From Gammaproteobacteria bacterium (GTDB lineage: Bacteria; Pseudomonadota; Gammaproteobacteria; PS1; Pseudothioglobaceae), in contig DQNX01000116.1 in assembly GCA_015658965.1 (NCBI GenBank), forward strand, positions 1 through 8,729: a DNA stretch of 8,729 nt. Reading direction: 5' to 3'. Both the position numbers and the translations under genes were made by a program. Of the stretch, positions 1-6,637 are shown one piece after another; position 1 is the stretch's first letter; every line of letters starts with the position of its first letter. The notes under the pieces are model-generated. The model did no database searches. It saw only the letters and a list, made by a program, of their open reading frames with translations, and was not told the DNA's origin.

Positions 1-1
1 C

Positions 2-928
2 TTAGGTGATATGATTATGATTCAAGCCTTACTACTACAGTTGTTTATGCCATTGGGTAGTTTGGGTATTGTTTATCGACAAATTAAACACAATTTTATT
101 GACATGAACAACATGTTTGATTTACTTGACCAAATCCCAAAAGTAAGCAATGAGCAGGACGCTCCTGTACTTAAAGTGACACAAGGCAAGGTCGAGTTCA
201 ATCAAGTATCGTTTGCCTATCCAGGAAAAAATAAAGTTTTAAAAGACATTAGTTTCACCATTGAGCCGGGGCAAAAGGTTGCCATTGTGGGTCAATCTGG
301 CTCTGGAAAAACAACTTTAGCGAAATTGTTGTTTCGTTTTTATGATGTGAATTCTGGCTCAATTTTGATTGATGGCCAGGATATTAAAACTCATCAACAT
401 CATTCGGTACAAACAGCTATTGGTGTGGTGCCACAAGATACAGTTATGTTTAATGAGAGTATTTATTACAACATTGCTTATGGCAAACAAGATGCCAGTA
501 TGCAAGAGGTGAAGCAAGCCGCCAAATTAAGCTTTATTGATGAGTTTATTGATCAACTACCACAAGGGTATGACACACTAGTAGGTGAGCGCGGACTCAA
601 GCTTTCAGGCGGTGAGAAACAACGGTTGGCAATTGCCAGAGTATTGTTAAAAAATCCACCTATTTTGATTTTTGATGAAGCCACCTCGGCGCTAGATTCA
701 TATTCTGAAAAAATGGTACAAAAAGCATTGAACGGCCTCACAGAACAACACACAACTTTTATGATTGCGCATCGTCTATCAACCATTAAGGATGCTGATA
801 AGATTATCGTTCTTGGTGATGGTGATGGTGCAATTATTGAAAGTGGTACACACGAAGCGTTATTATCAAGTAATGGTAAGTATGCACAACTTTGGCAGTT
901 ACAATCTAAAGACACTTCAAGACAATAA
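2..928 (+). CDS. Atm1/ABCB7-type ABC exporter, C-terminal part (5' end outside window)
   Basis: This is the end of a half-size ABC exporter: the last membrane helix plus a full nucleotide-binding domain. The reading frame is open through the left edge, so the ATG at 11 is internal and most of the transmembrane domain is missing. Counting from that ATG, I see Walker A GQSGSGKT at 94-101, Q-loop Q142, signature LSGGE at 198-202, Walker B ILIFDE at 218-223 and the H-loop histidine H254, so ATP hydrolysis should be intact. The phrases around VYRQI, IDMNNMF and VVPQDTVMFNESIYYNIAYG are typical of Atm1/ABCB7/HMT1 transporters, which export glutathione-linked or persulfide compounds connected with Fe-S and metal homeostasis. 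The substrate here is inference. tgt begins 2 bases after the stop, so the two are probably co-transcribed. A lipid A exporter (MsbA) is less likely from these motifs. Confidence 0.88.
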   Translation, partial: LGDMIMIQALLLQLFMPLGSLGIVYRQIKHNFIDMNNMFDLLDQIPKVSNEQDAPVLKVTQGKVEFNQVSFAYPGKNKVLKDISFTIEPGQKVAIVGQSGSGKTTLAKLLFRFYDVNSGSILIDGQDIKTHQHHSVQTAIGVVPQDTVMFNESIYYNIAYGKQDASMQEVKQAAKLSFIDEFIDQLPQGYDTLVGERGLKLSGGEKQRLAIARVLLKNPPILIFDEATSALDSYSEKMVQKALNGLTEQHTTFMIAHRLSTIKDADKIIVLGDGDGAIIESGTHEALLSSNGKYAQLWQLQSKDTSRQ

Positions 929-930
929 TC

Positions 931-2031
931 ATGAAATTTAAACTCAACCATACCGACCAAAAAGCACGCCGCGGAAAAATGATTTTTGCACGTGGTGAGG
1001 TTGAAACGCCTGCGTTTATGCCAGTCGGCACTTACGGCACGGTCAAGGCTATGACCCCAGAAGAGATCGTTGAATTAGGCGCTCAGATTGTTTTGGGTAA
1101 TACCTTTCATTTGGCGATTACGCCAGGCACAGACGTGATTGAAGCACATGGTGATTTGCATGATTTTATGCATTGGCAAGGCCCGATCCTAACAGATTCT
1201 GGCGGCTTTCAAGTATTTAGCTTAGGCGCTATGCGCAAAATCAGCGAAGCGGGGGTTGATTTTAGATCGCCTAAAAATGGTGATAAAATTTTTATGGGCC
1301 CTGAGGAGTCGATTCAAATTCAGCATAAACTCGGCTCAGATATTGTGATGATTTTTGATGAATGCACGCCATATCCTGCGGATGAAACGATGGCAGATCA
1401 ATCTATGCAGTTGTCCTTGCGTTGGGCTAAGCGCTCTAAATCAGAACACAATAAGCTAAATAACAACAATGCTTTATTTGGTATTGTTCAGGGCGGCATG
1501 TTTAAAGAATTGCGCCAAACCTCTGCAAAAGCATTAATAGACATTGGTTTTGACGGCTATGCGATTGGCGGCTTGAGCGTTGGTGAGCCCAAAGAAGAAA
1601 TGATGAAAGTGCTTGATTATTTACCCGATGAGTTGCCAGCAGACAAGCCTAGATATTTAATGGGTGTGGGCACACCAAGTGACTTGGTTGAGGCAGTTGA
1701 ACGTGGCATTGATATGTTTGATTGTGTGATGCCAACACGTAATGCACGTAATGGTTATTTATTTACCTCGGTTGGTATTGTTAAAATTCGAAATGCACAA
1801 TATAGATTAGATATAAAACCACTGGATGAGAATTGCGACTGTTACACTTGTCAAAATTATTCTCGCTCATATTTGCACCACTTGCAACGTAAAAATGAGA
1901 TGTTAAGCGCCAGGCTCAACACCATTCATAATTTATTTTATTATCAAGATCTTATGACGCAAATGCGAGATGCTATTGAGCACAATACCTTTGCAAAATT
2001 TAAGAAAAATTTTTACGCTTTGCAAAATTGA
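931..2031 (+). CDS. tgt: Queuine/preQ1 tRNA-guanine transglycosylase
   Basis: The enzyme exchanges guanine-34 in the anticodon of GUN tRNAs (Tyr, His, Asn, Asp) for preQ1, the committed tRNA step of queuosine synthesis in the cytoplasm. At 366 aa it is close to the E. coli protein (375 aa) and its numbering is almost the same. The general base D89 lies in DSGGFQVFS, the nucleophile D264 in MFDCVMPTRNARNG, and the zinc ligands are C302, C304, C307 and H333. All catalytic residues are present. The ATG at 931 gives the conserved N-terminus. It follows the upstream ABC gene by 2 bases and has no clear Shine-Dalgarno sequence, suggesting translation coupled to the upstream gene. In many gammaproteobacteria tgt is followed by yajC-secD-secF. 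Here a small receiver-like gene follows instead. The neighbouring transporter has no obvious tie to queuosine. Confidence 0.97.
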   Translation: MKFKLNHTDQKARRGKMIFARGEVETPAFMPVGTYGTVKAMTPEEIVELGAQIVLGNTFHLAITPGTDVIEAHGDLHDFMHWQGPILTDSGGFQVFSLGAMRKISEAGVDFRSPKNGDKIFMGPEESIQIQHKLGSDIVMIFDECTPYPADETMADQSMQLSLRWAKRSKSEHNKLNNNNALFGIVQGGMFKELRQTSAKALIDIGFDGYAIGGLSVGEPKEEMMKVLDYLPDELPADKPRYLMGVGTPSDLVEAVERGIDMFDCVMPTRNARNGYLFTSVGIVKIRNAQYRLDIKPLDENCDCYTCQNYSRSYLHHLQRKNEMLSARLNTIHNLFYYQDLMTQMRDAIEHNTFAKFKKNFYALQN

Positions 2032-2408
2032 ATAAGCAGCTATTATTTTTTGTTGATGAAGGTGGGTTTGATGATTTCACCCCGTTGTTTGTTAGTTTGG
2101 GCTTTACTGTTGACTTTGAAGACTCTCAAAGAAGAGCGGTTAAATTAGCAAAGAAAAACACTTATCAAGTATTGGTAGCTGAATTTAGTCACAATCCTGA
2201 ATTCCGTGATCGCGTCAGTAATATCGAATCTTTATTAGCAGCACTAGAGGTCCATTCTCCCGACGTTAAGATTATTATTTTGTATGATGAAATTAATCAG
2301 CCACAACTTAACCAGCTAAAGCAACGTTATCGCATGGATGCAACATTGGCTTTCCCCGTCGATGAGCAAACAATTAAAAACTGTATTAGTGTGTCGTTTG
2401 TTTTTTAA
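2028..2408 (+). CDS. Small protein resembling a degenerate response-regulator receiver domain, function unknown
   Basis: This 126-aa protein has no linked output domain. I do not recognise a named family, but the layout resembles a CheY-like receiver: a first strand ending in acidic residues (LLFFVDE, D10/E11), a second strand YQVLVAE (residues 46-52), a third strand VKIIILYDE (80-88) after SPD, and a late segment DATLAFPVDEQTIKNCI (104-120) that mimics the usual ending Y-L-x-K-P-x-x. The position where the phospho-accepting aspartate is expected carries E52, and the invariant lysine before the proline is replaced by F109. Classic phosphorylation is therefore unlikely. The start is TTG at 2028, inside the tgt stop (TTGA overlap of 4 bases), with no Shine-Dalgarno sequence and no early in-frame ATG. 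Translational coupling to tgt is likely. The last 23 bases overlap the mrdA 3' end on the other strand. The gene is probably real, given its fold-like pattern and tight packing; its role is unknown. Confidence 0.75.
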   Translation: MNKQLLFFVDEGGFDDFTPLFVSLGFTVDFEDSQRRAVKLAKKNTYQVLVAEFSHNPEFRDRVSNIESLLAALEVHSPDVKIIILYDEINQPQLNQLKQRYRMDATLAFPVDEQTIKNCISVSFVF

Positions 2409-4224
2409 AATACACGTCCAATACTTTACGAGCAAGCGGTGCCGCTTCTGAACTACCACTACCTGCATTTTCTACAATCACTGCAATGGCAATCTGTGGG
2501 TTTTCAATCGGTGCAAAGCCGGTGAATAAGGCATGATCCCTTAAGCGTTCATCCAGTTTTTCAGCAATATAGGTTTCTTCAGGGTCAAGCCCAAAAACCT
2601 GAGATGTACCTGTTTTTCCAGCCAGTGTGTAGGTTAAACCTTTGTTGAGTCGTCTAGCAGTGCCTTTGGGCGAGTAAACAACCATTTTCATGCCATCAAT
2701 AACGTCTTCCCAGTGTTTAATGTTTTTAATGGGTATTTGTCGGCTTTGTTTGTTTTTAGCGGCAATAATAGGTTCGCCTGGTATTTGAGTAGCCTTGAGT
2801 AAGGTCGGTTGAAATATCTGACCCTTATTAGCGAGTGCGGCAGTAGCCACAGCTAATTGCAATGGGCTTGAAGTCATAAAGCCTTGGCCAATGCCAGCAA
2901 TTAAAGTTTCACCTCGATACCAAGGCTCGTCTCGGTTAATTTTCTTCCAAGCTTTTGAAGGCATGATACCGCCTTGTTCACCCGGAATATCAATCCCTGT
3001 TTTGCGCCCAAAATTAAACAGAATTAAATTATCATGAAGTTTATCAATCCCCATTTTATTGGCTAAATTATAAAAAAAAACATCATTGGATTGAGCGATG
3101 GCATCTTTCATGTTTGTTAAACCTTGTCCGGCGCGATTCCAATTGTGAAATTTTCGTTTTACCCCAGGTAGTCTAAAGAAGCCTGGGTCAAAAATAGTAG
3201 TCTCAGTGGTGATAATCCCTTCTTCAAGACCTGCCAATGCTACCATTGGCTTAATCGTTGATGCCGGCGGGTAAAGCCCCTGAATGGCGCGATTAAGCTG
3301 AGGAATATCTTTAGAAGTTTGCAGTAAGTTGTAGTCGGCATGAGAAATACCATTGACAAACCAGTTAGGGTTGTAAGTAGGAGTGCTAACCAAAGCCAAG
3401 ACTTCGCCATTTCTGACATCAACCACCACAATAGAGCCGCGTCTTCCTTTAAGTAGGGACTCGGCTTTTCTTTGTAAGTCTAGATCAACACTCAAATATA
3501 GATCCTTACCATTTTCGGCTGCATGAATAATTTTTGTGTCAATCACACGACCAGTAACATTTCGCTCAATCTGTTTTTTTCCGCTGATACCGTGTAGTAA
3601 TGTTTCATATTGTTTTTCAATACCGACCTTGCCAACAAAAACCGTTCCTATATAATTTTGATCGTCATAGAAAGCCTTGTCTTTTTTGTTCATTCTTGAA
3701 ACATAGCCAGTCACATGAACGTTGGAGTCATTGCCAGGGTAGATACGATGAAAATAGGGTTCGACATCAATACCAATAAATTTGTTACTGACTAAAAATT
3801 CAGCCACTTGTTTTTCACTGAGTTTGTGCTTGAGTGGGATGTTGTGAAATTTTTTATAACGGTTTCTATTTTTATGAAAGCGTTTAATATCGTCCTCATC
3901 GATAAAGCCCAGCTGATTTAGGGATAATAATGTTTTAGCGATATTTTTGGTTTTTTCAGGGGTTAAGCTGAGTTTGTATGACAGTTGGTTGGTGGCAATA
4001 ATTTGACCATTGCGGTCAAATATTTTTCCACGAGTGGGGGTGATGGACAAAGTTCGCATCTGGTTTCCCAGAGATTCTTCAGTGTAGTAATCGTGGTTAC
4101 TAATTTGTAAATTATAAAGTCTGAGTATGAGTATTGACGTAATAATCAGAATAAACAAAAAAGCCATCTGCATTCTGCTTGAGAAAATTTTGTTTTCTAG
4201 TACACTGTTTCTGATTCTTTCCAC
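2386..4224 (-). CDS. mrdA: Penicillin-binding protein 2, elongasome transpeptidase
   Basis: PBP2 is the monofunctional class B transpeptidase that cross-links peptidoglycan during lateral wall growth. It is anchored in the inner membrane with its catalytic domain in the periplasm. The protein has 612 aa (E. coli 633). It has a short cytoplasmic tail, one membrane helix at about residues 21-37, then the PBP dimerisation region (TPTRGKIFDRNG at 62-73, VGKVGIEKQYE around 197-207) and the transpeptidase domain. The three active-site motifs are intact: STIK at 322-325 (nucleophile S322), SND at 379-381 and KTG at 537-539. The start is GTG at 4224, 7 bases after the mreD stop. It gives an N-terminus of the expected length before the membrane helix, and no upstream in-frame ATG fits. 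The gene is last in mreB-mreC-mreD-mrdA. rodA (mrdB), the usual next gene, is absent here. The 3' end overlaps the convergent receiver-like gene by 23 bases. Confidence 0.96.
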   Translation of the reverse strand: MERIRNSVLENKIFSSRMQMAFLFILIITSILILRLYNLQISNHDYYTEESLGNQMRTLSITPTRGKIFDRNGQIIATNQLSYKLSLTPEKTKNIAKTLLSLNQLGFIDEDDIKRFHKNRNRYKKFHNIPLKHKLSEKQVAEFLVSNKFIGIDVEPYFHRIYPGNDSNVHVTGYVSRMNKKDKAFYDDQNYIGTVFVGKVGIEKQYETLLHGISGKKQIERNVTGRVIDTKIIHAAENGKDLYLSVDLDLQRKAESLLKGRRGSIVVVDVRNGEVLALVSTPTYNPNWFVNGISHADYNLLQTSKDIPQLNRAIQGLYPPASTIKPMVALAGLEEGIITTETTIFDPGFFRLPGVKRKFHNWNRAGQGLTNMKDAIAQSNDVFFYNLANKMGIDKLHDNLILFNFGRKTGIDIPGEQGGIMPSKAWKKINRDEPWYRGETLIAGIGQGFMTSSPLQLAVATAALANKGQIFQPTLLKATQIPGEPIIAAKNKQSRQIPIKNIKHWEDVIDGMKMVVYSPKGTARRLNKGLTYTLAGKTGTSQVFGLDPEETYIAEKLDERLRDHALFTGFAPIENPQIAIAVIVENAGSGSSEAAPLARKVLDVYFKKQTTH

Positions 4225-4231
4225 TGGTGTT

Positions 4232-4702
4232 TTATTGATGTTTACACTTTGACAGTGCTAATTTGACCAAAGGCCAAAACAATGCACCCGATAACGGTGC
4301 AAATAATAAATAATAACTAAAGTTAGCGTCTTGAATCAGGGTGTGTACCAATAAAAATAAAGCCAAATAAATACTGGATGCAATAAAAACATAAACCTGC
4401 TGGGTGCTTAGATTAGACACAAAGAAAGACTGCTTAACATTTACAATAAATGCAGTGCTTAAGATTAATGCCAGGGCATTTTGCCCCAAAATATCACCTT
4501 GCAAAATATCGAGCAACACTCCCAATAATAAAGCCAAGAAAAATCGACCTTTGGTTGGAAAATAAGCCAGCCAATAAATAAAAAACAGCAGCAACCAAAA
4601 AGGCGAAACTTCTAATGCGACTTGAGGTAAAGGTAATACGCTAACAATCAGCGCAAAAAAAGTAATTTTTGTTAGAAAAATATAAGGACGTTGAATATTC
4701 AT
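4232..4702 (-). CDS. mreD: Rod shape-determining membrane protein MreD
   Basis: This 156-aa polytopic inner-membrane protein belongs to the elongasome, where MreD binds MreC and helps link the cytoplasmic MreB filaments to periplasmic wall synthesis. The sequence is strongly hydrophobic, with about five likely membrane segments (around residues 9-28, 33-47, 53-67, 78-90 and 100-119, plus a final one near 128-149, the exact number being uncertain). It carries the family's conserved patch GVLLDILQGDILGQNALAL at about 60-78. Length matches the family (E. coli 162 aa). The ATG lies 2 bases after the mreC stop. A good Shine-Dalgarno sequence, GGGAGAG, lies inside the last codons of mreC. mrdA follows after 7 bases. 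Position between mreC and mrdA supports the call as much as sequence does, because MreD diverges fast. Confidence 0.93.
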   Translation of the reverse strand: MNIQRPYIFLTKITFFALIVSVLPLPQVALEVSPFWLLLFFIYWLAYFPTKGRFFLALLLGVLLDILQGDILGQNALALILSTAFIVNVKQSFFVSNLSTQQVYVFIASSIYLALFLLVHTLIQDANFSYYLLFAPLSGALFWPLVKLALSKCKHQ

Positions 4703-4704
4703 GA

Positions 4705-5502
4705 TTAGTTATCTCTCCCAATAAGTACAAATTCTAACTGTTCAGTTGTTTGTATGGGGGTGAGTTCAATGTGTAGAAATGGATCGTTAGCATGCCGCTC
4801 TGCGTGAGTAACTCTACCTACCGGGTAGCCAGCTGGAAATTTTGAGCCAATTGCACTGGTCAAAAAAACATCGCCTAATACCACATCAAGCCCAGATTCA
4901 ATAAAAGTAACCGCCAATTTTCCTTGACTTGAGGCAATGCCTTTGCTAATACCGTGGATACCATTGCGTTGATTTTTAATGGGCACATATTGTGTGGGAT
5001 CAGTAATCATCAATACCGTTGCATACAAAGGCGTTACTTGTGTAATTTGGCCAATCACCCCTTTAGGGCCTAATACTACCTGCCCAATCATCACTCCGTT
5101 ATCACGGCCTTTGTTGAGAATAATTTGTTTTTTAAGTCTCGACTGACTAACCGAGCTAACGCGTCCTAATATAAATTTTTGCCCACTAAGCTGATAACTG
5201 GCGCCCAATAACTTTGTCAGTTTTTGATTGTCTAACAGGACAGAATTGTGGGTTTGTAAATTTCCCTTTAATCGTGTTAATTCACCTTTAAGTTGTTTAT
5301 TTTGGTTGAGCAAAGCTTGCTTTGTAGTGCCTTGTTCATCAATCCAAATATAAAGTTGAGACGGTAGATTGACCACCAAATAAATGGGCGAGATAAGTTT
5401 GGCAATAAATTGCTTAACGTTGTCTAGGTAGGAAAATTTATAATCTGATAGAATCAGAAAAATTGCAATAAAAACAGGCGTAAAAAGTTTAAGAAACTGC
5501 AT
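4705..5502 (-). CDS. mreC: Rod shape-determining protein MreC
   Basis: MreC is a bitopic inner-membrane protein whose periplasmic part binds PBP2 and the other elongasome proteins. The 265-aa sequence has an N-terminal membrane helix (about residues 7-20), a polar helical stretch likely to form the dimerising coiled coil (about 60-98, rich in K, Q, N and L), and a beta-rich C-terminal domain. That domain contains the family's typical phrases NKGRDNGVMIGQVVLGPKG and VLMITDPTQYVPI. It is shorter than E. coli MreC (367 aa), lacking a long C-terminal tail, which is common in the family. The ATG at 5502 is preceded by AAAAGG ten bases upstream and by an in-frame stop (TGA at 5506-5508), so this is the first possible ATG. 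It sits 19 bases after mreB and 2 bases before mreD. Confidence 0.95.
   Translation of the reverse strand: MQFLKLFTPVFIAIFLILSDYKFSYLDNVKQFIAKLISPIYLVVNLPSQLYIWIDEQGTTKQALLNQNKQLKGELTRLKGNLQTHNSVLLDNQKLTKLLGASYQLSGQKFILGRVSSVSQSRLKKQIILNKGRDNGVMIGQVVLGPKGVIGQITQVTPLYATVLMITDPTQYVPIKNQRNGIHGISKGIASSQGKLAVTFIESGLDVVLGDVFLTSAIGSKFPAGYPVGRVTHAERHANDPFLHIELTPIQTTEQLEFVLIGRDN
4713..4719 (-). promoter_or_regulatory. Shine-Dalgarno sequence of mreD inside the mreC 3' end
   Basis: Minus-strand GGGAGAG forms part of the last mreC codons (the I-G-R of the C-terminal IGRDN) and lies ten bases before the mreD ATG. This dual-use site supports the mreD start and coupled translation with mreC. Confidence 0.65.
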
Positions 5503-5512
5503 CGCTCATACG

Positions 5513-5518
5513 CCTTTT
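5513..5518 (-). promoter_or_regulatory. Shine-Dalgarno sequence of mreC
   Basis: Read on the minus strand the sequence is AAAAGG, in the short gap between mreB and mreC, with ten bases before the ATG at 5502. With the in-frame stop just upstream, it fixes that ATG as the start. Confidence 0.6.
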
Positions 5519-5521
5519 AAA

Positions 5522-6553
5522 TTATTCTGCAGCTAAGAACCCCATGCTGTGCTTTCTAATCAAGTCGAGTGCAACACCACCACCACGAGCCACACAAGTC
5601 AATGGATCGTCGGCGATACGTACTGGTAGGTTGGTTTCTTTATGAATGAGTTTGTCTAGCCCATCCAACAGTGCGCCACCACCTGTGAGTACCAGGCCAT
5701 TTTCAGCAATATCCGAACTCAACTCTGGTGGCGTTTGTTCTAACGCAGTTCTGATAGAGGCAACAACCGTTGATAAAGGCTCTTTCAGTGCGCCTCTAAT
5801 TTCAGTATTGGTTATCTCAAAAGTAACAGGGATGCCTTTGGCAACATCACGACCTCTAAATTCAATCTTTTTGACCACACTGGTTTTAAAGGCAGAACCA
5901 ATCTCTTTCTTGATTTTTTCAGCGGTTGCTTCGCCAATCACAATACCGTGTTCGCGTCGCACAAATTTAATAATGTTATCATCGAACACATCGCCACCGA
6001 CGCGTAGAGAATCAGAATAAACAATACCATTGAGTGACATAATGGCAATTTCTGTTGTACCACCACCAATATCGATCACCATAGCACCTGAAGCTTCTTC
6101 AATGGCCATACCGGCGCCAAGCGCTGCTGCCATCGGCTCTTCAATTAAATAAACATCTCTTGCGCCTGCACCAACCGCACTTTCTTTAATCGCACGTCGC
6201 TCAACCTGGGTAGCGCCACAAGGCACACAAATAAGCACTTTAGGGCTGGGGGAGAAGAAGCCAGATTTAAGCACTTTACGAATGAAATGTTGGAGCATTT
6301 TTTCAGTTACTGTAAAATCAGCAATCACACCGTCTTTCATTGGTCGAATTGCCTGAATTGAACCAGGTGTTCTACCGAGCATGTTTTTAGCATCTTGACC
6401 GACAGCAATCACAGTGGATTCCAGCGAACCTCTGTCATTACGAATGGCAACAACAGAAGGCTCGTTTAGTACAATTGCGCCGTTCATGTAAATAAGTGTA
6501 TTGGCGGTGCCTAAGTCAATTGATAGGCTTTGACCTCTAAAAAAATCAAACAT
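5522..6553 (-). CDS. mreB: Rod shape-determining actin-like ATPase MreB
   Basis: MreB is a bacterial actin that forms antiparallel filaments on the inner face of the cytoplasmic membrane and orients wall synthesis. At 343 aa it is almost the E. coli length (347). It begins with the short hydrophobic membrane-binding end MFDFFRG. The actin-fold nucleotide motifs follow in order: phosphate 1 SIDLGTANT (11-19), the IEEPMAAALG helix with acidic E138/E139 (137-146), phosphate 2 DIGGGTTEIA (161-170), and the adenosine motif VLTGGGALLDGLD (298-310). The C-terminal DDPLTCVARGGG (325-336) is also typical. The ATG has an AGGA Shine-Dalgarno sequence eight bases upstream. It is the first gene of the cluster, with its likely promoter in the 84-base gap shared with the divergent fumarase gene. 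DnaK or FtsA are ruled out by length and motifs. Confidence 0.98.
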   Translation of the reverse strand: MFDFFRGQSLSIDLGTANTLIYMNGAIVLNEPSVVAIRNDRGSLESTVIAVGQDAKNMLGRTPGSIQAIRPMKDGVIADFTVTEKMLQHFIRKVLKSGFFSPSPKVLICVPCGATQVERRAIKESAVGAGARDVYLIEEPMAAALGAGMAIEEASGAMVIDIGGGTTEIAIMSLNGIVYSDSLRVGGDVFDDNIIKFVRREHGIVIGEATAEKIKKEIGSAFKTSVVKKIEFRGRDVAKGIPVTFEITNTEIRGALKEPLSTVVASIRTALEQTPPELSSDIAENGLVLTGGGALLDGLDKLIHKETNLPVRIADDPLTCVARGGGVALDLIRKHSMGFLAAE

Positions 6554-6578
6554 AAAAGAAATCCTAGTTAAATATTAG

Positions 6579-6606
6579 TTAAAATAAAAGAGTATCATAC
6601 TATAAA
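6579..6606 (+). promoter_or_regulatory. Possible promoter of the fumarase gene
   Basis: A weak plus-strand match: TTAAAA (6579-6584), 16-base spacer, TATAAA (6601-6606). The -10 would overlap the -10 of the divergent mreB promoter. AT-rich sequence gives such matches by chance, so this is tentative. Confidence 0.25.
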
Positions 6607-6627
6607 CACCTAATAAAAATTGGGCAA
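6599..6627 (-). promoter_or_regulatory. Probable sigma-70 promoter of mreB-mreC-mreD-mrdA
   Basis: On the minus strand there is a -35-like TTGCCC (plus-strand 6622-6627), a 17-base spacer, and a -10-like TATAGT (6599-6604). This predicts a transcript start near 6592 and a leader of about 38 bases before the mreB ATG. It is the best promoter match in the mreB/fumarase gap. The call rests on consensus matching only. Confidence 0.5.
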
Positions 6628-6637
6628 TATTTAAAGC

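Noticed and set aside
553..960. Minus-strand open frame of 135 codons
   Set aside because: It lies opposite the ABC ATP-binding domain and the start of tgt, both with intact family motifs. The translation has no recognisable features, so it is a shadow.
3240..3431. Minus-strand open frame of 63 codons
   Set aside because: It is in another frame of the PBP2 gene around its catalytic region and is explained by that gene.
5646..6020. Plus-strand open frame of 124 codons
   Set aside because: It is antisense to mreB, with low-complexity serine/threonine-rich translation and no Shine-Dalgarno sequence.
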